Assembly (NCBI GenBank): GCA_948525355.1
Contig: CAOSOP010000019.1
Coordinates: 1 to 12,806, forward strand
Source of the DNA: an uncultured Bacilli bacterium
GTDB lineage: Bacteria > Bacillota_I > Bacilli_A > RFN20 > CAG-288
Reading direction: 5' to 3'
Length of the DNA: 12,806 bases
Both the position numbers and the translations under genes were made by a program. Positions 1-4,813 of this stretch are shown one piece after another. The first letter of the stretch is position 1. Every line of letters starts with the position of its first letter. Under the pieces are notes generated by a model. The model did no database searches and was not told the origin of the DNA. It saw only the letters and a list, made by a program, of their open reading frames with translations.

Positions 1-2
1 AA

Positions 3-215
3 GCGCATGAAATGTACTGTTATAACACTGCAAATCGTACGCAAAAGTACAATCCGAAAGTGTACTTAGGTACTACCCAGACCATGGCAAGATACTGGAA
101 TTTCGACCTTCAAAGTGGCATAAATCACCCGTCAATCTGGCCGGAAAAAGGCCCACAAAAAGGCGAAGCAAGTGTAATAAATGTTTGTTCGTCTAAATTA
201 TTGCACCAAAAATGA
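3..215 (+). other. Open reading frame entering from the left edge (3' end of an unknown gene, or repeat DNA)
   Basis: The frame is open from the first bases of the window to a TGA at 213-215, giving about 70 residues if it continues a gene to the left. The first ATG inside it is at 12, with no ribosome binding site, so an independent small gene is unlikely. The peptide includes the stretch INHPSIWPEKGPQKGEAS, which is also readable from the inverted copy at the right end of the window. Its GC content is higher than in most neighbouring spacers. I do not recognise a family. It may be the C-terminus of a real protein or a chance reading of a mobile-element end; the overlap with a better transposase start at 181 favours repeat DNA over a gene. 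Confidence 0.25.
120..169 (+). repeat. Left copy of a 50-bp imperfect inverted repeat found at both window ends
   Basis: Aligned without gaps to the reverse complement of 12757-12806, 37 of 50 bases agree. The last 13 bases, AAAAAGGCGAAGC, and the first six, ATAAAT, are identical. Seven of the 13 differences fall at third codon positions of the frame that reads INHPS, which weakly hints at past coding. It lies just upstream of the transposase-like start at 181, so it may be the end of an insertion element. Confidence 0.5.
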
Positions 216-289
216 TAAAGCTGTGATTCACATTATAGAAAATAGAAGGCATGATACATATGCTATTAAATGTATTCGTAGTAGTAAAA
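181..289 (+). pseudogene. Probable 5' fragment of a transposase gene (IS1634-like style), truncated
   Basis: An ATG at 181 opens a frame whose first 36 codons read MFVRLNYCTKNDKAVIHIIE followed by NRRHDTYAIKCIRSSK. This resembles, from memory, the start of IS1634-type and related DDE transposases, which often begin with a 'MFVR...K.G' strand and an 'IVE-R' strand. The resemblance ends at about 289, exactly where the antisense of the XRE gene's stop codon begins. From there the frame only reads the reverse of that gene, to a TGA at 343-345. A purine-rich AAAAAGGCGAAG segment lies upstream but is too distant to be a good ribosome binding site. I infer a decayed insertion-sequence end; the family name is a guess. 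Confidence 0.35.
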
Positions 290-892
290 TTAATAATCAT
301 AAAGATTATTTTTTAAATAGATCACCGAAAATGCAACTGAAATGAAGATTAGAATTAAGTTAACTATAAAAACAACATAGTTTGCAATACAGCACCAATT
401 CTTTTTTGTTTTAGTTTTATGAAGTAAACAGAAAATACTAAGTGCTGTACTTATTAAGCAAGTGAAAAAAGTTATTAAAACTATTGGATTATTGTATGTT
501 AATGTAATCTGCATAAAACCGAAAAACTTCGATCCTAGACTTGGTGTTCCATCAGGAAAATAATATCTATTTATTTTAAAAATTGGAAGTATTGAAAGTA
601 TTGAAAAAAATATGTTTAAAATAATTATTATCCAAGAAAAAGATTTTTCTAATAGTAATGAAAGATGGTTTTGATAAAACCCTAAGCGCGCAGCATCGTT
701 TTCATCAAGTAAATAAGAAAGTTTTACATTAAAAAATAGCGCTAGTTTCTCTATGTTTTCTTTGGTAGGAACAACTGTTCCATTTTCGTACCTAGCTATT
801 AAACTTCGAGATACATATATTTTAGAAGCCAATTCTTCTTGGGTTAGCTCTTTTTCTTTTCTCAACTTTTTTAGTTTATCTGAGAAATTCAT
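290..892 (-). CDS. XRE-family transcriptional regulator with a three-helix membrane tail
   Basis: This 200-residue protein has an N-terminal Cro/C1-type helix-turn-helix (residues about 6-61). The recognition region contains LTQEELASKIYVSRSLIARY, followed by the typical 'ENGTVVPTKENIEKLALFFNV' ending. A short linker leads to three hydrophobic segments at about 86-105, 136-157 and 168-193, so the DNA-binding domain is probably held at the cytoplasmic face of the membrane. Such HTH-plus-membrane proteins are common in Bacillota; their signals are mostly unknown. The start is the ATG at 890-892, preceded on the minus strand by AAAGGAG with 7 bases of spacing. A sigma-A-like promoter and a cluster of TGTTAAT half-sites lie upstream, suggesting autoregulation. 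It is divergent from the Fic gene. Its 3' end abuts the transposase remnant. Specific targets cannot be told from sequence. Confidence 0.88.
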   Translation of the reverse strand: MNFSDKLKKLRKEKELTQEELASKIYVSRSLIARYENGTVVPTKENIEKLALFFNVKLSYLLDENDAARLGFYQNHLSLLLEKSFSWIIIILNIFFSILSILPIFKINRYYFPDGTPSLGSKFFGFMQITLTYNNPIVLITFFTCLISTALSIFCLLHKTKTKKNWCCIANYVVFIVNLILIFISVAFSVIYLKNNLYDY

Positions 893-945
893 TTGTTAAT
901 CTCCTTTTTTTGAATTAAGATAGAAATATTATTTTGTTCATTAAT

Positions 946-974
946 ATTTTATCATTATTGTTTTAATTTGTCCT
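946..974 (-). promoter_or_regulatory. Probable sigma-A promoter of the XRE regulator gene
   Basis: On the minus strand, AGGACA (969-974; 4 of 6 to TTGACA) and TAAAAT (946-951; 5 of 6 to TATAAT) are separated by exactly 17 bases. This would give a leader of about 45-50 bases before the start codon. Confidence 0.5.
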
Positions 975-1012
975 GTTAATTACTTATTAACAATGTTATT
1001 TTTTTGTTAACA
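974..1012. promoter_or_regulatory. Candidate operator array of TGTTAAT half-sites upstream of the XRE gene
   Basis: TGTTAAT and ATTAACA (974-980 and 986-992) form a perfect inverted repeat with 7-bp arms and a 5-bp spacer. TGTTAT follows at 994, and the 8-bp palindrome TGTTAACA lies at 1005-1012. The first site touches the -35 hexamer of the XRE promoter. A further TGTTAAT lies at 894-900, between the ribosome binding site and the start codon. Half-sites clustered this way suit an XRE dimer regulating its own gene, but the region is very AT-rich, so chance cannot be excluded. Confidence 0.4.
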
Positions 1013-1278
1013 TCATTTTATAATGTTTAATTATTGGAAATATAATTATGCTTTGTTTGGTGCAAAACATATAGTAAAATAAAAACTATGTCTTTAACCT
1101 GAATTTATTTACATGTGTTTGTTAAACGAGCAAGGTGAGATCATTTATATCAAGACAAACGAACGGAATAATGCTAAGTAGTTTATGTAGTGAATAGTGT
1201 AATGAATAATACATATGATATAGATATATCTTGCTTCGCTTATAATATGAAAAATATTGTGAATAATAATCAAGATAA
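1013..1278. other. Intergenic DNA between divergent XRE and Fic genes; no gene supported
   Basis: This AT-rich spacer has no ORF with a ribosome binding site. A 22-codon frame from ATG 1113 to TAG 1179-1181 reads MCLLNEQGEIIYIKTNERNN and then AK. It looks protein-like, but has no ribosome binding site and no recognisable extension, so it is left as possible debris. The 10-mer GCGAAGCAAG, shared with the left-end repeat, occurs on the minus strand near 1230. Confidence 0.5.
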
Positions 1279-1308
1279 TTGACTTTTACTGTATGATTGA
1301 CTTAAAAT
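1279..1308 (+). promoter_or_regulatory. Probable promoter of the Fic gene
   Basis: TTGACT at 1279-1284 and TAAAAT at 1303-1308 are separated by 18 bases. A second TTGACT (1297-1302) has no -10 element at a usable distance. The implied transcript starts about 20 bases before the strong AAGGAG ribosome binding site at 1321-1326. Confidence 0.55.
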
Positions 1309-1336
1309 ATATTTTATATTAAGGAGTGATATATTT

Positions 1337-2323
1337 ATGGAAAACTATATTCCACCTTTTGAAATAACAAATAAGATGTTTGAACTATCTGCTGAAATTA
1401 TGGAGAACTTAGGCAGATTATCGAATGTTAATGAATTAGAAAAATTACCTAGATTAAGAAAAGTATCTAGACTAAAAAGTATTCATTCCTCTCTTGCTAT
1501 AGAAAACAACTCGCTATCTTTTAAACAAGTTACTGATATTATAAATAGTAAAAAAGTTTTAGGGCCAACCGATGATATACTTGCAGTTAAAAATGCTTTT
1601 AAAGCTTATAAGGAATTAGATTTTATAAATCCATATGAAATAAGTGATTTATTGAAAATTCATGGCATTATGATGGATGGTTTAGTTGAAGAATCAGGCA
1701 AAATAAGAACTAGTAATGTTGGAGTTTTTGATAGTGAAGGCAATGTTATCCATACGGCTCCACCAAAGCAAATGGTTTATGAATTGATAAATCAATTATT
1801 TGATTGGGTTAAAAATACAGATATACAAATGCTCATAAAATCTAGTGTATTCCATTATGAATTTGAATTTATTCATCCGTTTAGAGATGGTAATGGAAGA
1901 ATGGGTAGACTTTGGCAAACAGCATTGCTCGCTAGTTGGAAACCAGTTTTTAAATATATACCTATAGAAAGCGTTATTAAGGATAACCAAAATTCTTACT
2001 ATAATGCTATAGCAAAGTCAACTTCAGATGGTAATTGCAATTCGTTTATTTTATTTATGCTTGATGTTATAAATAAAGCTATTCAAGATATTTTAAATGA
2101 CACAAGAGAACATTATAATCATTTAAGCATTCAAATAAATAAGCTCATGAAAGTTATGGAAACATATCCTCAGTCTGCACAAGAAATTATGGATAGATTA
2201 GGTTTAAAATCTCGTGTTGGTTTTAGAAAGAATTATCTAAATCCGGCAATAGAAGCTGGTATTGTCGAAATGACGATTCCAGATAAACCAACAAGCAAAA
2301 GTCAAATGTATTTTAAGGTATAA
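1337..2323 (+). CDS. Fic-domain protein (class II, with N-terminal inhibitory motif and C-terminal winged helix)
   Basis: This 328-residue protein carries the Fic signature HPFRDGNGR at residues 180-188. The histidine is the catalytic base, and the acidic and basic residues bind Mg and nucleotide phosphates. Proteins with this intact motif usually transfer AMP from ATP to hydroxyl groups of target proteins. An N-terminal S-x-x-x-E-N motif (S52 to N57, in SSLAIENN) matches the alpha-inhibitory helix of class II Fic proteins, whose glutamate blocks the ATP gamma-phosphate. A target-flap region (about 129-143) precedes the core. The last 50 residues (about 278-328, with the AQEIMDRLGL helix) look like a winged helix, a common tail in stand-alone Fic proteins. 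Length is usual for the class. The start has AAGGAG about 10 bases upstream. There is no adjacent antitoxin, as expected when the inhibitor is in the same chain. Targets are unknown. Confidence 0.93.
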   Translation: MENYIPPFEITNKMFELSAEIMENLGRLSNVNELEKLPRLRKVSRLKSIHSSLAIENNSLSFKQVTDIINSKKVLGPTDDILAVKNAFKAYKELDFINPYEISDLLKIHGIMMDGLVEESGKIRTSNVGVFDSEGNVIHTAPPKQMVYELINQLFDWVKNTDIQMLIKSSVFHYEFEFIHPFRDGNGRMGRLWQTALLASWKPVFKYIPIESVIKDNQNSYYNAIAKSTSDGNCNSFILFMLDVINKAIQDILNDTREHYNHLSIQINKLMKVMETYPQSAQEIMDRLGLKSRVGFRKNYLNPAIEAGIVEMTIPDKPTSKSQMYFKV

Positions 2324-2355
2324 AGCTGGTGAATGATGACGGATATAGAACTTAA

Positions 2356-2457
2356 AGATGGTTTGTGACACTTTGCCGATATGTTACACCAAGTGACATA
2401 TTTAGTTTAAATAAGTATGGTCAGCCTATATTAAGTGTTAAGAACTATATTGAATAA
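2356..2457 (+). other. Protein-like 33-codon stretch after the Fic gene; probably not a gene
   Basis: A frame between stop codons reads RWFVTLCRYVTPSDIFSLNK and then YGQPILSVKNYIE. It has no ATG and no ribosome binding site. It could be a relic of a larger gene or coincidence. I do not recognise it. Confidence 0.12.
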
Positions 2458-2494
2458 TCATTAAATAACAATTTACTAGATAGTTGTGATAAAT

Positions 2495-2520
2495 AAATGT
2501 TTATAACTAAAAACATTTTT
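2495..2520 (+). terminator. Weak AT-only hairpin, possible terminator after the Fic gene
   Basis: AAATGTTT (2495-2502) and AAACATTT (2511-2518) form a perfect 8-bp stem with an 8-base loop, followed by a short T run. The stem has only two G-C pairs, so termination would be inefficient. It is the best candidate between the Fic gene and the purine operon. Confidence 0.3.
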
Positions 2521-2580
2521 AATATTATTAAATGTTTTATTAAAAAGAATATTTTCTAAACGATGTAATTTCTTTGTTTC

Positions 2581-2609
2581 TTGAAAAATAGGTTTACAAA
2601 ATATATACT
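2581..2609 (+). promoter_or_regulatory. Promoter of the guanine deaminase-permease operon
   Basis: TTGAAA (2581-2586) and TATACT (2604-2609) are separated by exactly 17 bases, close to the sigma-A consensus. Transcription would start near 2616, leaving a leader of about 19 bases that contains little beyond the AAGGAG ribosome binding site. There is therefore no room for a purine riboswitch in the leader, and none of its conserved core was seen upstream. The hexamer also shows that the TTG at 2581 is promoter DNA, not a start codon. Confidence 0.65.
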
Positions 2610-2634
2610 TTTAGTAGTTACAAGGAGAATATTT

Positions 2635-3108
2635 ATGAAACAAAAAGTAAATGAATTTATGAAAGTGGCTATTCAAGAAGCTAAAAAAGGTATTAGAAAG
2701 GGTCATGGTGGTCCTTTTGGTGCTGTTATTGTTAAAGATGGCGAAATTGTTGGAAGAGGACATAATCAAGTTGTTAAAAACAATGATCCAACATGTCATG
2801 GCGAAATGATGGCTATTCATATGGCTTGTAAAAAATTAAACACATTTGATTTATCAGGAACTGAAATTTACACAACAGGTGAACCTTGCCCAATGTGCTT
2901 AGCAGCAATATTATGGGCTAACATTTCTAAGGTTTATTATGGCTGTAATATTGTTGATACAGAAACTATCGGTTTTAGAGATTTAGCTTTCTATGAGTTC
3001 CAAAATGATGAAGAAGCTAAAAAGAAATTTGTAGTTGAAATGGATAGAAAGGCTTGTCTTAAATTATACGATGAGTATAAATCAATTAAGGATAAAGTAC
3101 ATTATTAA
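2635..3108 (+). CDS. guaD: Guanine deaminase (cytidine-deaminase-fold, GuaD type)
   Basis: This 157-residue cytosolic zinc enzyme is predicted to convert guanine to xanthine and ammonia, allowing purine bases to serve as a nitrogen source or enter xanthine salvage. The length matches Bacillus GuaD (about 156). Zinc ligands are H55 in DPTCHGEMMAI, with E57 as proton shuttle, and C85 and C88 in GEPCPMC. The GGPFGAVIVKDG strand (residues 25-36) and NDPT loop are typical of GuaD and the related tRNA adenosine deaminase TadA. I chose guanine deaminase because of the C-terminal part (FRDLAFYEF...) and the purine permease directly downstream. The usual H-A-E is H-G-E here. The start at 2635 is fixed by AAGGAG 8 bases upstream; an in-frame TTG at 2581 lies inside the promoter. 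Another nucleoside or base deaminase remains possible. Confidence 0.88.
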   Translation: MKQKVNEFMKVAIQEAKKGIRKGHGGPFGAVIVKDGEIVGRGHNQVVKNNDPTCHGEMMAIHMACKKLNTFDLSGTEIYTTGEPCPMCLAAILWANISKVYYGCNIVDTETIGFRDLAFYEFQNDEEAKKKFVVEMDRKACLKLYDEYKSIKDKVHY

Positions 3109-3110
3109 TT

Positions 3111-4619
3111 ATGAAAGAAGGTATAAAAAGGTTTTTTGCTGATTTAGGTCAGGGCGTAACCTCTATATTTTCTGGTAAGGCATCACCAGATAATCTTTTT
3201 AAAGTTAATGGTAGAGTTCCACTATTAAGAGCTATACCTTTTGGTTTGCAACATATTTTGGCCATGTTTGTTGCAAACATAACACCTTTAATTATAGTTT
3301 TTGGTGCTATTGGTGTGTTAGGCACTAATATTGCTACTCAAGCAATGCAGGGTGCTTTATTAATGGCTGGTATTGGAACAGTTCTGCAATTACTTATTGG
3401 TGCAAGGCTTCCAATAGTAATAGGTACTTCATTTACTTTTGTCGGTATTTTTATAACAATTGGCTCATCAGCTGCAGATCCTGTAACAGGATACTACACA
3501 ATTATGGGCTCTATTTTAATAGGTGGCTTAATCGCAACATTTTGCTGCTTCTTTATTAAATGGTGGGGTAGAATCATAAGACCTATAGTTCCATGCGTTG
3601 TTGTATTTGCTATTGGACTTAGCTTATTACAAAGTGGCGCTATGCAATTTGTTGGTGGTAGCAATGCTTTAAAGAATTTAATAGAAGGAACTTCAAGTCT
3701 TCCGTTTTATGTTTATATTATTGTTGCTTTATCTACTATAACAGCAACAATATTATGGCAACTATTTGCTAAAGGAGTTTGGAAAAACTTAAATATAATA
3801 TTCGGTATAGCGTTTGGATATATTATTTGTTTATTTATTCCAGGAATGATTGATTTTTCTGGATTGCACGTTTCAAAAGTAACAGATGTTATAACATATC
3901 CTCAGTTTATTAATGTAACAAAGTTTAGATTCGAACCAATTCCTATTTTACTTACAACAATATGCTTTTTAATGGCTGTTGTCGAAGGAATGGGTGATAC
4001 AAGTGCACTATGCGCAGCTGGTTTAAACAGACAACCAACGAATAGAGAAATAACTGGTGTTTTAGTCATGGATGGCTTTAACTCTGTTTTGTGTTCTTTA
4101 TTTGGAGCACTACCTTTAACCACTTTTTCTCAAAACGTTGGTATTGTTGCACAAACAAAGGTTGTTAATAGGTTTAGCATTTTCTTAGGAGCATTGTTCT
4201 TAGTCCTAATTTCATTTTTCCCAATCGTTGCAAATACTTTATATACAATTCCTGATTGTGTATTAGGTGGAACTATGGTTATATTGTTTGGTTCTATTGC
4301 GGTTGTTGGCATAAAAATGTGTACAGAGCAGGGATTTAGTGATAAGAATAAATTAATTCTAGCCGTATCTATTTGCCTTGGATTTGGTATCACATTAGTT
4401 GGTGATTTGTTTACATATTTAAGATCATGTGGATTAGATTATGTAGCAGATTTATTATCTAACAATGTTTTAAATATGTTTGTTATAGCATTTATTCTTT
4501 CACTGATTTTACCTGAAGATATGGATTTGTTTGGTAAAATATTTAAAAACAAGGACAAAAAAGAACCTGAAATAGATAATAATATAGAAGAAAAGGTTGA
4601 GATAAAAGAAGCTGAATAA
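3111..4619 (+). CDS. NCS2-family purine (xanthine/guanine-type) permease
   Basis: This 502-residue membrane protein of the nucleobase-cation symporter-2 family probably imports a purine base with protons. Family marks are present: the TM1 Q47-H48 pair (FGLQHILAMF), the TM8 acidic residue E292 (VVEGMGDTSAL), D321 in TM9 (VMDGFNS) and the TM10 signature QNVGIVAQTK (341-350). These correspond to substrate-contacting positions known from XanQ and UapA. About 14 hydrophobic segments are expected. The last 30 residues are a charged cytoplasmic tail rich in K and E. It starts 2 bp after the deaminase stop, with no clear ribosome binding site of its own, so translation is probably coupled. The Q-N pair and the deaminase partner favour xanthine, guanine or uric acid over uracil, but specificity is inferred. 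Confidence 0.92.
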   Translation: MKEGIKRFFADLGQGVTSIFSGKASPDNLFKVNGRVPLLRAIPFGLQHILAMFVANITPLIIVFGAIGVLGTNIATQAMQGALLMAGIGTVLQLLIGARLPIVIGTSFTFVGIFITIGSSAADPVTGYYTIMGSILIGGLIATFCCFFIKWWGRIIRPIVPCVVVFAIGLSLLQSGAMQFVGGSNALKNLIEGTSSLPFYVYIIVALSTITATILWQLFAKGVWKNLNIIFGIAFGYIICLFIPGMIDFSGLHVSKVTDVITYPQFINVTKFRFEPIPILLTTICFLMAVVEGMGDTSALCAAGLNRQPTNREITGVLVMDGFNSVLCSLFGALPLTTFSQNVGIVAQTKVVNRFSIFLGALFLVLISFFPIVANTLYTIPDCVLGGTMVILFGSIAVVGIKMCTEQGFSDKNKLILAVSICLGFGITLVGDLFTYLRSCGLDYVADLLSNNVLNMFVIAFILSLILPEDMDLFGKIFKNKDKKEPEIDNNIEEKVEIKEAE

Positions 4620-4627
4620 TATTATTC
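4614..4627. repeat. AT-rich 14-bp palindrome overlapping the permease stop
   Basis: GAATAATATTATTC is a perfect palindrome spanning the TAA stop of the permease. It has no loop and only two G-C pairs. It is not a convincing terminator, and no better one follows before the lipoprotein promoter. Confidence 0.25.
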
Positions 4628-4683
4628 TATAAAAAAGTAATAGATGGGATATTTTGTTAATACATTTTAGTGTAGATAAAAAA

Positions 4684-4697
4684 TGTAACCGGTTACA
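4684..4697. promoter_or_regulatory. Perfect 14-bp cre-like (LacI/CcpA-type) operator
   Basis: TGTAACCGGTTACA is a perfect palindrome. It fits every fixed position of the catabolite-responsive-element consensus TGWAANCGNTNWCA. Its centre is about 50 bases upstream of the predicted transcription start of the lipoprotein gene, just above the -35 hexamer. In Bacillus, cre sites at this distance are often activating; a site for a dedicated LacI-family regulator is equally compatible. The site is seen directly; the regulator is inferred. Confidence 0.65.
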
Positions 4698-4705
4698 AAA
4701 AAATA

Positions 4706-4734
4706 TGTACATTTAGTTTTAGGGGTGGTATAAT
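4706..4734 (+). promoter_or_regulatory. Promoter of the surface lipoprotein gene
   Basis: A perfect TATAAT (4729-4734) is preceded at 17 bases by TGTACA (4706-4711; 4 of 6 to TTGACA). Transcription would begin near 4741, giving a leader of about 73 bases. Confidence 0.6.
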
Positions 4735-4743
4735 TAAAAAAGA

Positions 4744-4804
4744 AGACAGCAAGACTAGATAATTGTTGTCTGAGTAAGAAAGGAAAAAGGATGATCTAGC
4801 ATCC
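4744..4804 (+). promoter_or_regulatory. Structured mRNA leader of the lipoprotein gene with two hairpins and a two-codon minigene
   Basis: Hairpin 1 pairs AGACAGCAA (4744-4752) with TTGTTGTCT (4763-4771) through one G-U pair and a 10-base loop. Hairpin 2 pairs GGATG (4789-4793) with CATCC (4800-4804) around a 6-base loop. The only good Shine-Dalgarno, AAAGGA (4779-4784), is 6 bases from an ATG at 4791 that opens the frame ATG-ATC-TAG (4791-4799). It is 29 bases from the real start at 4814, or about 13 if hairpin 2 is formed. Hence either hairpin 2 brings the site closer to 4814, or ribosomes translate the minigene and re-initiate. Confidence 0.45.
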
Positions 4805-4813
4805 GAAAAAAAT

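Noticed and set aside
222..232. TGTGATTCACA inverted repeat as a terminator for the XRE gene
   Set aside because: The arms are 5 bp with a single-base centre, too tight for a hairpin, and no T run follows on the minus strand.
1113..1181. Small frame reading MCLLNEQGEIIYIKTNERNN..., faintly like a GIY-YIG start
   Set aside because: It is only 22 codons, with no ribosome binding site and a missing GxTN core; chance or debris is more likely.
2581..2634. In-frame TTG extension of the deaminase, adding 18 residues
   Set aside because: The TTG is the first part of a good -35 hexamer, and the ribosome binding site lies after it, in front of ATG 2635, which also gives the normal family length.
4655..4661. 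TGTTAAT in the lipoprotein promoter region, and similar words near 7074 and 10148, as further XRE operators
   Set aside because: At this AT content several single copies per 10 kb are expected by chance, and none of these has the paired arrangement seen at 974-1012.
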